A stretch of 64,000 bases of DNA. Origin: SVFI01 sp045535935. GTDB taxonomy: Bacteria; Bacillota; Clostridia; Lachnospirales; Lachnospiraceae. Position 1 is the first letter of the stretch; every line of letters starts with the position of its first letter. The notes under the pieces were generated by a model. It was not told where the DNA came from, searched no databases, and saw nothing but the letters and a program-made list of their open reading frames with translations. The translations under genes were made by a program, and so were the position numbers. The stretch spans positions 1 through 64,000 of the forward strand of contig JAZSMO010000034.1 of NCBI GenBank assembly GCA_045535935.1. The letters run 5' to 3'. This document shows positions 14,411 to 22,975 of this stretch, piece by piece.

Positions 14411-16948
14411 ATGGGAAAAACAATTATTAAGGCGATTTATGCAGCGGTCATATTTCTTGTGGCACTGCTTTTGATCGACCATATTACCAATAAAGGAAAT
14501 ACGGATATTACCGCCGAAATGAGTGATGCGACACTTCCGGTTGTATATGTCGTGCGCAATGATGAAAAGATAAATACGTTGCACGGCTATACGCAGAAAA
14601 TGGATGTTCGGTTTATGTTTGAAACGCTGACGCCGGTCAACGAACAGGACAGAATTCTTTCTTTTGCTGCGGATACCTATGGCAAACATGTGAAAGAAAT
14701 TTCTTATGAAGTGCGTTCGGCAGATGGAGAGAGATTGATAGAAGACGCGGTATCGGACAATTTTGTACAGGAGGGGGATGAACTCCGTGTTCAGATTGTT
14801 TTAAAAGATCTTTTGGATGTAGACAAGGAGTATTCTTTTGCCTTGGCTATGGTTGATACGGATGGCATTACGACGTGGTTTTACACGAGAATTGTGCTGG
14901 CAGACTATGCGGATAAGATCGACGATGAAGTGGAGTTTGCCCTGGATTTTCACAGCAGAACATTTGACAAAGAGCGTGCACAGGAAATCACAAAATATCT
15001 GGAATCCAATGAAGAGGGCGACAATACAACTTACAGCAAGGTTAATATTCATTCCAGTTTTGCCCAGATTACCTGGGGTGACCTCGAAATTACAAGGGAG
15101 TCGGAACCGGAAGTATTTATACGTCAAATGAATCCGTATGTTTCAAAGATAGAACTTCGCTATTTTGTTTCTATGGAGGAAAATGCGGATGTGAACTATT
15201 ACAATGTGACGGAGTATTATTATGTCCGTTACGGGACAGAAAGAATGTTTTTGCTCGATTTTGAGCGTAACATGCATGCAATTTTTATTCCGGAAAATTC
15301 TGTTTATGCCAATAATAAAATTCTTCTCGGCATTACAGACAGTGATGTGGAAATGATGGAAAGTGAGGATGGAAATATCTTTGCTTTCGTGCAGGAAAAC
15401 AGATTATACAGCATGAATCTTACAGATCATAAGATGGCACTTTTGTTTGGTTTTTACGATGCGCAGCATAGAGATGTGAGAGATCTTTACAACAACAGTA
15501 ACATAAAGATCATAAGTGTGGATGAGACCGGTAATGTCAGATTTCTGGTATATGGTTACATGAACAGAGGAAATTATGAGGGAAGTGTCGGTGTTGCATG
15601 TTACTATTACAATGGTATGCTCAACACCGTTGAGGAAGAGATTTATATACCTATTCAAGGATCGGCTTCTCTTGTAAACATGAATGTTGAGGAGTTAGCA
15701 TATGTTAACAACGGAAATTATCTCTTTCTGATTTTGGACGGAGCAATTTATAAAATCGATCTTGTACAAAAGTATTATGAAGTATTGGTTGATGAACTGC
15801 CGTATGGAAGTTACAAGGTGTCTGAGAGTAACAGAATGATTGTGTGGCAGGAAGGAACGGACAGAAATACAGGGACAAAACTGGTTTTGCTGAATTTAAA
15901 TACAGGGAATACAGTTGAAATACCTGCGGGAGCAGGACGTTATATCAAGCCGCTCGGTTTTATGAATGAAGATTTGATTTACGGTGTGGCTTACAAATCT
16001 GCGATAAGTAAAGATGCTTTCGGCGCAACGGTATTTCCGATGCACCGTATCTGCATTCAGGATGAAAAAGGCGATATCCTGATGGAGTATGAGAAATCAG
16101 GTATTTATGTGATTGATGCTACGATTCAGGAAGCACAGATTAATCTGCACCGAGTGCGGAAGGCAGAAAATGACAGCTATGTAGAGATAGAGGATGATCA
16201 GATTTTAAATGACGTGGCATCTGAAACGTCCAAAAATATAATCGAAGTGATTCCGACGCAGGAGCACGAAAAGATTGTCCAGATTGCAGCAAAATCAAAA
16301 ATCAATAACAAGAAAGTCAAATATCTGACACCGAAACAAGTTATGTATGAAGGAAATCGTGAGATTCAAATATCGGACGATGAAGCGGTGGAAGAGCGAT
16401 ATTATGTGAGCAATGAGTATGGTATACAGGAAATATTCTTGCATGAGAATGATGCGATTATGCGTGCAGAGCAGCTTTCCGGAAGGGTATACAATGCTTC
16501 CGGAGTATGTATTTGGGAAAAGAGTAACCGCCTGGCGGTAAACCAGATCATGAAAATTACAGAGGATATTATTTCCGAGGAACGCGGCAGCGTGGCAGTG
16601 TGTCTGGATTCCATTCTGAAGTACGAAGGTATCAGTCGAAACAGTGCTGCGCTTATGAGAGACGGACAGACCATGTTTGATATTTTGAAGGATAATATTT
16701 CCGGGGCGGAAATATTGGATTTGTCAGGATGCAGTTTGAACAGTATTCTTTATTATATCAGCAGGGATATCCCTGTCGTGGCACTTTTAAACGACGGAAA
16801 TGCAGTGCTTATTGTAGGTTACAATGAGCTGAATACAGTGATATTCAATCCGTTGTCAGGAAGGATATCCAAGATGGGTATGAAGGATTCCGAGGATTTC
16901 TTTGAGGCAAACGGAAACAGCTTTTTCACATATGTGAAGAAAGAATAA
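14411..16948 (+). CDS. Large membrane-anchored extracellular protein with a C39-like C-terminal domain
   Basis: 845 residues. One N-terminal membrane helix (about 5-21) and no lipobox, so the bulk is outside the cell. The middle (about 180-640) is rich in short strands of the form 'NKILLGITDSD...GNIFAFVQENRLYSMNL' and 'LLNLNTGNTVEIPAG', which suggests a propeller-like repeat fold. The last ~120 residues resemble a C39-type papain fold: GSVAVCLDSILKYEGIS with a cysteine, and later PVVALLNDGNAVLIVGYNE ... VIFNPLSG. The usual 'GHxVxVxGY ... DP' is replaced by GNAVLIVGY and NP, so catalytic His and Asp seem lost. Function unknown. GGGAG precedes the start. Confidence 0.65.
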   Translation: MGKTIIKAIYAAVIFLVALLLIDHITNKGNTDITAEMSDATLPVVYVVRNDEKINTLHGYTQKMDVRFMFETLTPVNEQDRILSFAADTYGKHVKEISYEVRSADGERLIEDAVSDNFVQEGDELRVQIVLKDLLDVDKEYSFALAMVDTDGITTWFYTRIVLADYADKIDDEVEFALDFHSRTFDKERAQEITKYLESNEEGDNTTYSKVNIHSSFAQITWGDLEITRESEPEVFIRQMNPYVSKIELRYFVSMEENADVNYYNVTEYYYVRYGTERMFLLDFERNMHAIFIPENSVYANNKILLGITDSDVEMMESEDGNIFAFVQENRLYSMNLTDHKMALLFGFYDAQHRDVRDLYNNSNIKIISVDETGNVRFLVYGYMNRGNYEGSVGVACYYYNGMLNTVEEEIYIPIQGSASLVNMNVEELAYVNNGNYLFLILDGAIYKIDLVQKYYEVLVDELPYGSYKVSESNRMIVWQEGTDRNTGTKLVLLNLNTGNTVEIPAGAGRYIKPLGFMNEDLIYGVAYKSAISKDAFGATVFPMHRICIQDEKGDILMEYEKSGIYVIDATIQEAQINLHRVRKAENDSYVEIEDDQILNDVASETSKNIIEVIPTQEHEKIVQIAAKSKINNKKVKYLTPKQVMYEGNREIQISDDEAVEERYYVSNEYGIQEIFLHENDAIMRAEQLSGRVYNASGVCIWEKSNRLAVNQIMKITEDIISEERGSVAVCLDSILKYEGISRNSAALMRDGQTMFDILKDNISGAEILDLSGCSLNSILYYISRDIPVVALLNDGNAVLIVGYNELNTVIFNPLSGRISKMGMKDSEDFFEANGNSFFTYVKKE

Positions 16949-16953
16949 ATGGG

Positions 16954-16994
16954 CAGTCGCCGGTTTGAATATGCGAACCGGTGGCTGTTTTTTT
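16954..16994 (+). terminator. Terminator after the large membrane-anchored protein
   Basis: A long stem with arms CAGTCGCCGGTTTG and CGAACCGGTGGCTG is followed by seven to eight T, six bases after the stop codon. Confidence 0.88.
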
Positions 16995-17019
16995 GATTTA
17001 TTTTATAAAAAAATTTCTA

Positions 17020-17049
17020 TTGACTAACCGTAATGGCGTCTGCTATACT
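17020..17049 (+). promoter_or_regulatory. Promoter of the LRR protein - protease pair
   Basis: TTGACT (17020-17025), 18-bp spacer, TATACT (17044-17049): five of six bases match in each box. The start would lie near 17056, leaving a leader of about 127 bases with strong secondary structure. Confidence 0.65.
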
Positions 17050-17084
17050 CGACCACATCTAGTGAAGCTTCATTACAATTCAAG

Positions 17085-17105
17085 GACGAAATATCATATT
17101 TCGTC
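17085..17105 (+). promoter_or_regulatory. Perfect dyad in the leader of the LRR gene
   Basis: GACGAAATAT-C-ATATTTCGTC, 10-bp arms with one central base, lies about 30 bp downstream of the predicted start site. As RNA the one-base loop is strained, so a DNA operator in the transcribed region is as likely as a hairpin. A second small hairpin (GCGGCA ... TGCCG) follows at about 17112-17128. Confidence 0.5.
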
Positions 17106-17182
17106 GATTCATGCGGCATAATCTGCCGAATTTTCACAACCCGATTTATGTAATAATTTGAAATGATGAGAAAGGAGATTTT

Positions 17183-19876
17183 ATGAAAAAAAGATTGTTT
17201 GCAGCAGTATTTTTATTGTTGTGCGTATTTGCTTTGCCGATGCATGCAGTGGAGGCAAAAGCACAGGAGACGGTTTCGGAGAATGCCGCAGCCGCTTACA
17301 GCTACAACAAAGAATTTTTGGAAACACTTGATTTGATGGCTCTTGATTGGAGAAATTGCAGCGACGAGGCGATCAGCCATGCGGTCATGATGAAAGACTG
17401 GTATGAAATCGGTATTTGGCTGGCTTCTATGCCGGAATCCGATTGTCAGGAGCTGCTCGGAAGAAATACGGATCTTCACAGCGTGATTCCGAGGGAAGGA
17501 GCTAAGCAGGAAGATTACCAGACCGTATATGAATATGCACTTGAAGTATATGAGTCTATGGGAGATGAAGTGTATGCTTCTTATCCCAGAAATACATCCG
17601 GATACTGGACAACCAATATTGTCAATGGAGCAACCGGACAGACATGCTCCATCAAGCATAAATTGACCGGGTTTGATAAAGACGTATCCACGGGAAAATC
17701 GCAGTCGCTGACATTGACGCCTACGATATCGGGTGTAAACTGGTGCGGTGCCACTTGTGATTCGGGATCGAAGAGCACCTACACGCTAAAGGGGGATTCC
17801 ACTTATGCAGTGGTTCCGACACACATAGCTTACAACAAGCCGGCAGGATACACGGCTTCCGTGGAGTACTCTCACACAAGCAGTATGCATCAGCTTTACT
17901 TCGATGGTACGCTTTACGGAGCGGCCTATGCGGATACGTCTACCAAAGAGTTGACAGATTCGACGGTGCGCCGTATCTACCCGACCAATCCGAATATGAC
18001 GGCCTACAATGCATCCACCTATGCAGCTACGATGAAGCTGATTTCTCTGGTCAATGTATATCGTCTGGCCGGTGTCGGCTGTACGGGATCCTCCAGTTAC
18101 ACCGGTGAGAATCTGATACAGACCATCACCCTGGTACCGATAAATTACAACGTAAATTATAACGGTAACGGTGCAACAGGCGGAGGAGTGTCCGCCCAAA
18201 ACTGCGCCTATGGAAAAACATACACTGCACAGGGAAATGGTTTTTCCAGAAATTATACGGTGACATACAATGGAAACGGCGGTACGCCGGCGGTGGCATC
18301 ACAGACAGCCAATTACACATTTGCGGGGTGGGGAGCGAATACTACGGCGAAAGTAACACATACTGCAGGTGCAGCGTACAGCAATCTGACAACAACCGCC
18401 AATGCCACCATCCATATGCATGCGATATGGAACCCGGCGTCCATTAAATTGACGACGGCGACAAGAACCGGTTATCAGTTCGGCAAGTGGAACATCGGAG
18501 CCGCAGGTGCTGCTTACACGCCGACCGGCAATGTGACGGCGGTTGCGTCATGGATACCAAATAAGTACACCATTCAACTCAATGAAGATGAAGAGACGAT
18601 AAAAATTTTGGAAGCAACCTATGATATGGCCGTATCACTTCCGGAGCCTGTGCGGGCAGGTTATACATTCCGGGGATGGATTGGAGAAAATGGGATTTAT
18701 CAAGGTACGGCCATAAATTTGACGGCGGAAAATCAAGGAGTAGTCAAACTTTTGGCACAGTGGGAGGCCTGCGGGGATACTGCCTATAAAGTAAACCGAT
18801 ATAAGCAGACATCGCCGGGAGCGGACGATTATGAATTGTTTAATCAACAGGCCGGTGATGAAATAAGCGGAACAGAGTGGATGTATGCGACGACCGATAG
18901 TGTTGTGACGGTACCGGCATTGTCGGTGAAGGGTTATGAGACTCCGGACGCTCAAATGGTCAAAATATCCGGGGACGGAAGTACGGTAGTGAATTTTTAT
19001 TATAAGCTGTCATCGGATAAATCAGGGGATTCCTATTATGTGCACAATCAGATTGTGCAAGACGGAAGTCTTTCTGCAGAGAAATATGTTGAGATTGCAG
19101 ATGACATTGCACAGAAGATAATAGCAGGATTATCGGTAGATATTACCATCGATGAGGAAGTATATCGGTTTGTACGGAAAAAGGACGGAACGTTGTCCAT
19201 CCTTTCCGTAAGTGGGAAAAGTGAGCAGGTGGTTGTTCCGGAAGCAATCACTGTGGACAATAAGCTTTATCGCATCACAGAAATATGTGACAAAGCGTTT
19301 TGCGGCAATGCGCAGATTAAACAGATTGTGATTCCGGGAAGCGTTACCCGGATTGGGAAAGAAGCATTTTCAGAATGCAAAAACCTGAAGCAGGTTGTTA
19401 TGGAGGAAGGTATTTTAGAGATTGGAAGTAAGGCGTTTTATCACTGTACATCGTTGACAGTGGTTGAGATTCCGAAAACGGTACTTTCGATTGGCTCTTA
19501 TGCGTTTGCAAAATGCAAGCTGCTCAAAAAGGTTACGTTTGTCAGCGGAGCGAAGCTTTTGGAGATGGGGAAAAGTGTATTTTCCGGATGTAGCTCTCTC
19601 CGTAGTATAAAATTGCCCTCAAAACTGACAAGCATTCCGGAAAAAGCGTTTTACAATTGTCGTAAATTAAAAACGGCCGTAATAGGAAAAGCTGTGACGA
19701 AAATAGGGAAAAAGGCGTTTTATAATTGTCGCAAATTAAAGAAGGTGACAATGAAAACACGAAAACTGTCAGCGATAGGATCAAAAGCATTTAAAAAGTG
19801 TGCCAAGCAGATTACCTTTCTGGTGCCGCCGAATAAGAAAGGGAAATACCGGGCCCTGCTGAAAGGAAAGTGGTAG
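17183..19876 (+). CDS. Secreted InlB-repeat / BspA-like leucine-rich-repeat protein
   Basis: 897 residues. Signal peptide (about 1-26: basic start, LLLCVFALPM core, cleavage after VEA). Residues ~27-300 are of unknown fold. Residues ~310-530 hold InlB-type / Listeria-Bacteroides repeats (YNGNG ... TFAGWG; YTFRGWIGENG). Residues ~535-615 resemble a MucBP-like module (YKVNRYKQTSPG ... VNFYYKLSSD). From about 670 to the end are LRR_5 repeats of the BspA type (ITEICDKAFCGNAQIKQIVIPGS and similar), closing with a basic tail. No LPXTG or other anchor is seen. Probably a secreted adhesin- or mucin-related protein. The protease gene follows immediately, suggesting one operon. Confidence 0.85.
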   Translation: MKKRLFAAVFLLLCVFALPMHAVEAKAQETVSENAAAAYSYNKEFLETLDLMALDWRNCSDEAISHAVMMKDWYEIGIWLASMPESDCQELLGRNTDLHSVIPREGAKQEDYQTVYEYALEVYESMGDEVYASYPRNTSGYWTTNIVNGATGQTCSIKHKLTGFDKDVSTGKSQSLTLTPTISGVNWCGATCDSGSKSTYTLKGDSTYAVVPTHIAYNKPAGYTASVEYSHTSSMHQLYFDGTLYGAAYADTSTKELTDSTVRRIYPTNPNMTAYNASTYAATMKLISLVNVYRLAGVGCTGSSSYTGENLIQTITLVPINYNVNYNGNGATGGGVSAQNCAYGKTYTAQGNGFSRNYTVTYNGNGGTPAVASQTANYTFAGWGANTTAKVTHTAGAAYSNLTTTANATIHMHAIWNPASIKLTTATRTGYQFGKWNIGAAGAAYTPTGNVTAVASWIPNKYTIQLNEDEETIKILEATYDMAVSLPEPVRAGYTFRGWIGENGIYQGTAINLTAENQGVVKLLAQWEACGDTAYKVNRYKQTSPGADDYELFNQQAGDEISGTEWMYATTDSVVTVPALSVKGYETPDAQMVKISGDGSTVVNFYYKLSSDKSGDSYYVHNQIVQDGSLSAEKYVEIADDIAQKIIAGLSVDITIDEEVYRFVRKKDGTLSILSVSGKSEQVVVPEAITVDNKLYRITEICDKAFCGNAQIKQIVIPGSVTRIGKEAFSECKNLKQVVMEEGILEIGSKAFYHCTSLTVVEIPKTVLSIGSYAFAKCKLLKKVTFVSGAKLLEMGKSVFSGCSSLRSIKLPSKLTSIPEKAFYNCRKLKTAVIGKAVTKIGKKAFYNCRKLKKVTMKTRKLSAIGSKAFKKCAKQITFLVPPNKKGKYRALLKGKW

Positions 19877-19881
19877 AAAGG

Positions 19882-21633
19882 ATGAAAAGAGCTGCAAAAG
19901 GCTGGTTTTTTCTTTTCTTTCTGCTTGCGATAACGACGTCTGTGAGAGGAAGTGCTGTTGAAAAAGAAGAGCAGATACACATGCTCCGGCAAAATGGAAT
20001 GGAGGACGGGACGGAAGGAGAAAATCGCCGATACGGTTATCCAAGGGAGTCAAAAGTTGTCCAAGGGTTACACAGAAACAGTCAGCGCAGCGCCTATCCG
20101 CAGTCGTACGATCCGAGAGCGGAACACATGATTTCGGGTGTCAGATGTCAAGTGGGAGGTACATGCTGGGCATATTGTGCGATTGCCGCAGTCGAGTCGA
20201 ATTTAATACATAAAAAATATGCAGACTCTGCACTGGATTTGTCGGAATTACAAGTGGTATATTTTTTGAAGTATCCGCACAAAGATCCGTTGGGACTTTA
20301 CGATCGAAATACAGGGGATGAAAAAGGGGAGAATCTGACACAGTTTATGAACGGCGGGAAAATAGCGAGAGCTGTTGATTTGCTGGCGGCCTGGGCTGCG
20401 CCTGTATCAGAAGCAGAAGCCTCCTTTTGCGAAGACGAAGAGTATGAGGAAGACCGGATGAATGCATGGGTTTTGGAAGAAGCGCTGACAGATGCAGGTA
20501 AGTGGCGTTTAAAAAATTCCAAGTCCTGTGATTATTCGCCGGACCGGATAGACGATATTAAATATTTGATTCAGAATTATGGTGGTGTGGCGGCTTCTTA
20601 CTTCAATCATGATGCATATTATAAAACGTTAGCGGAAGGCGGTGAAGCAACCTATTATTATCCGTATACGGTAGGGATTGTAACACACGGAATAGAAATA
20701 GTGGGGTGGGATGACCATTTTTCCAAGGACTTTTTTTTCAGAACGCCGCCGGGAGACGGTGCGTGGCTTTGCAAAAATTCCTGGGGCGAATGCACGGATA
20801 CCGATGGGGTAAAGTCAAACGGATATTTTTGGTTGTCCTACCATGAAAAAGAGGTGTCCGGGATATGTGCGGTGGAGATGGAGTGTGCAGATGTATATGA
20901 AAACCTATATGCATACGACGGGTGCGCCGAGGTTGCATGTGTACCGGAAGTCGGCGCAAAAGTAAATATGTGCGTGTATGAGGCAAAGGCTTACGGTGAT
21001 GGGTCCGCAGAGAACATAGAAGGAGTTATGACTTATTTGTACGCAGACACGGACTATGCGGTGACAATCTACGTGAATCCGCAGTTTCAAAACGGGAAAA
21101 TGATCGGATATACATCCCGGACAGACACGTTCACGGGAAAAAGCGACTATACCGGATATTATACGATTGATCTGAGGGAAAAACCGCTTTGCGTAGCAGG
21201 CGGAAGCACCTATGCCATTTGTATGGAAACATTGGAAGAAAACCGGATCGGAACCTCCTTCGGAACACCGGAAGAGGGACGTTGCTACCGTGGAATGGAT
21301 TTAGATTCTTTGCGGGATTGCGCATTATCGGCGGATAGAATTCCCTGTCTGCGCGGCCTGACGAATAAAGCAGAGGGAGGCGGTACAGTAGAGCTGGGAA
21401 AACCGGAAGCGGTGAAGCCGATGCAATCACCGCCTGTCATTGAAAACTCTGATCGGACAGATGTAATAAGGAAATATGAAGATAGAGGTAAAGGCTGCAA
21501 TATAAAAGAAGTGTGCAGAGACAGAGAGTCTGTCTGTCAAAATATGTTTACTTTGGAAAGACTGTACAACAGTAGCATACCGAGTACTCCGCAAGATAAA
21601 ATTTCACCTGCTCCGACAGTCAGCATAAAATAA
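19882..21633 (+). CDS. Secreted papain-family (C1) cysteine protease
   Basis: 583 residues from ATG 19882; a GTG at 19870, overlapping the preceding stop codon, is an alternative and would add four residues. A signal peptide (KRAAKGWFFLFFLLAITTSV) is followed by a propeptide-like stretch and the catalytic domain. Counting from the GTG start: oxyanion Gln94 and nucleophile Cys99 in CQVGGTCWAY, His273 in THGIEIVGWDD, Asn303 in CKNSWG. The C-terminal part (about 340-490) has the beta-rich lectin-like appearance found behind this class of clostridial proteases. Neighbour of the LRR protein, which may be its substrate or partner. The last 97 bp overlap the convergent queT gene, unusual for a conserved gene pair. 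Confidence 0.87.
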   Translation: MKRAAKGWFFLFFLLAITTSVRGSAVEKEEQIHMLRQNGMEDGTEGENRRYGYPRESKVVQGLHRNSQRSAYPQSYDPRAEHMISGVRCQVGGTCWAYCAIAAVESNLIHKKYADSALDLSELQVVYFLKYPHKDPLGLYDRNTGDEKGENLTQFMNGGKIARAVDLLAAWAAPVSEAEASFCEDEEYEEDRMNAWVLEEALTDAGKWRLKNSKSCDYSPDRIDDIKYLIQNYGGVAASYFNHDAYYKTLAEGGEATYYYPYTVGIVTHGIEIVGWDDHFSKDFFFRTPPGDGAWLCKNSWGECTDTDGVKSNGYFWLSYHEKEVSGICAVEMECADVYENLYAYDGCAEVACVPEVGAKVNMCVYEAKAYGDGSAENIEGVMTYLYADTDYAVTIYVNPQFQNGKMIGYTSRTDTFTGKSDYTGYYTIDLREKPLCVAGGSTYAICMETLEENRIGTSFGTPEEGRCYRGMDLDSLRDCALSADRIPCLRGLTNKAEGGGTVELGKPEAVKPMQSPPVIENSDRTDVIRKYEDRGKGCNIKEVCRDRESVCQNMFTLERLYNSSIPSTPQDKISPAPTVSIK

Positions 21634-22013
21634 AAGATACTGCCGGGTAACTCATAGATATAACTGAGTACGAAAGGTATTATCAAAGTATTTGCAAGGA
21701 TTGGGCTGACAGGTGCAGCCCATTTCCATTTTTTTAAGAGATAGGTTCCGACGGCGCCGAGTAATGTGGCAAGGCTTCCGAACAGGACATCAAACGGAGC
21801 ACAGCCTGTAAGAAGATTGCTGATGAGACATCCGATAAAGAGACCCGGAATGGCAGCAGGTGTAAAAAATGGTAAAACGGTAAGTGCTTCCGAAATGCGA
21901 AGCTGAATGGCACCGTTGGCAAGTCCGAGAGCATTGCTCAGAAAAGTCAGCACCACATAGAGAGCTGCGATCATAGCAGCCTGAGTAGTGAAAAGAACGT
22001 TGTTTTTTTTCAT
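21537..22013 (-). CDS. queT: QueT-type queuosine precursor transporter (ECF S-component)
   Basis: 158 residues, five to six membrane helices, matching the QueT family (GAIQLRISEALTVLPFFTPAAIPGLFIGCLISNLL, with the RxSEALT block that lines the binding pocket). It brings in the queuosine precursor preQ1 (or related base) with the shared ECF module, which is not in the window. The start ATG 22011-22013 lies seven bases after an AGGAG that belongs to the preQ1-I riboswitch. The 3' end overlaps the convergent protease gene. Confidence 0.9.
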   Translation of the reverse strand: MKKNNVLFTTQAAMIAALYVVLTFLSNALGLANGAIQLRISEALTVLPFFTPAAIPGLFIGCLISNLLTGCAPFDVLFGSLATLLGAVGTYLLKKWKWAAPVSPILANTLIIPFVLSYIYELPGSIFYFMLTVGAGEILSCGVLGMLLLYSLSKVNIF

Positions 22014-22020
22014 GATAAGT

Positions 22021-22066
22021 CTCCTTTAGTTTTGTTTTAGGTGAGGAAGGTCTCGAACTCACCTCG
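22021..22066 (-). promoter_or_regulatory. preQ1-I riboswitch controlling queT
   Basis: On the minus strand the stem GGTGAG / CTCACC (22064-22058 and 22045-22040) encloses a loop beginning TTCGAGAC, and an A-rich tail AAAACTAAAGGAG follows. The tail is the class I consensus that folds back into the loop, and its last bases are the ribosome site of queT. Control is therefore probably translational: bound preQ1 hides AGGAG. The match of aptamer and gene is mutually supporting. Confidence 0.87.
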
Positions 22067-22216
22067 CTTTTTGCGACTTAGTGAGTGTAGCACAAGCGAC
22101 ACAAAAATGCAAATTTTTCTGCGATTGGAAACTTTGCCTGAATGTGATAGAATGTTTTTCGGAGACGAAGACGAAAAGTCAAAGAGTTAGCTGCGGCTAA
22201 TAAAAAGAGGAAAAGC

Positions 22217-22975
22217 ATGAATTCGGAAGAAGAATTTTTACAAAAACGGTTTGTCGATTTGGCGAACCAATGTTATCGAAATAATGTATATACATTCACC
22301 GGGTTTCTCGGGGTTTCGGAGCAGGATGTATTTTTTCGGACGCTTCCGCAGATCGGCGGTGTCGACTATGCCATGTCCGGCGGAGTGGAGGGATGCGAGA
22401 GACAGATGCTTCGTTTTGGCTCGCCGGAGCAGCTTGGGTATGAGGAAGTGTTTCCGATTTGCTGTGTGGAGATCCGGCCGACGGCACCGAAATTTGCTGA
22501 CAAGCTGACCCACAGAGATTTTCTCGGGGCACTGATGAACCTCGGTATCGAGAGGAGCACCCTTGGGGATATCTTTATCACGGAAAAGACCGGATACGTT
22601 CTCTGTCACGAGAAGGTGGCGGATTACATGCTTGCAAATGTGGACAGAATCCGCCATACAACCGTGAAATGTCGTCTGCTTTCCGAGATGCCCGAGGCGG
22701 TGAAACCGACGCTGAAGCCGGAGAATCTCATTGTCAGCTCACAGCGCCTGGACGGGATTGTTGCCAAGCTGTTTCATCTGTCGCGCAGCCAGAGTCTTTT
22801 GCTTTTTCGCGAAAAGAAAGTATTTGTGAACGGCCGTTGTATAGAGAATAACAGCGGTGTCTGTAAAGAGGGGGATGTCGTTTCTGTGCGCGGTCATGGG
22901 AAATTTATTTACCGGGGACTTGTGCATGAGACGAAAAAAGGGAATTTAAGTATTTCGCTGGAGAGATATGTATGA
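22217..22975 (+). CDS. ylmH: YlmH-family S4-domain RNA-binding protein
   Basis: 252 residues. The N-terminal two thirds match YlmH (QCYRNNVYTFTGFL ... DFLGALMNLGIERSTLGDI), and the S4 RNA-binding domain lies at about 175-240 (SSQRLDGIVAKLFHLSRSQSLLLFREKKVFVNG). In Bacillus YlmH binds ribosomal RNA and is implicated in ribosome quality control; in most Firmicutes it lies beside division genes, here it is coupled to an ABC-F ATPase, another ribosome-acting protein. It overlaps that gene by four bases (ATGA). Confidence 0.87.
   Translation: MNSEEEFLQKRFVDLANQCYRNNVYTFTGFLGVSEQDVFFRTLPQIGGVDYAMSGGVEGCERQMLRFGSPEQLGYEEVFPICCVEIRPTAPKFADKLTHRDFLGALMNLGIERSTLGDIFITEKTGYVLCHEKVADYMLANVDRIRHTTVKCRLLSEMPEAVKPTLKPENLIVSSQRLDGIVAKLFHLSRSQSLLLFREKKVFVNGRCIENNSGVCKEGDVVSVRGHGKFIYRGLVHETKKGNLSISLERYV

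Noticed and set aside
17026..17033. A lone AACCGTAA identical to the array 1 octamer
   Set aside because: Single copy inside a promoter spacer with no partner at the array spacing; one chance match in 64 kb is expected.
17056..17182. Cyclic di-GMP riboswitch in the leader of the LRR protein gene
   Set aside because: The conserved GEMM core blocks are absent; only generic hairpins are present.
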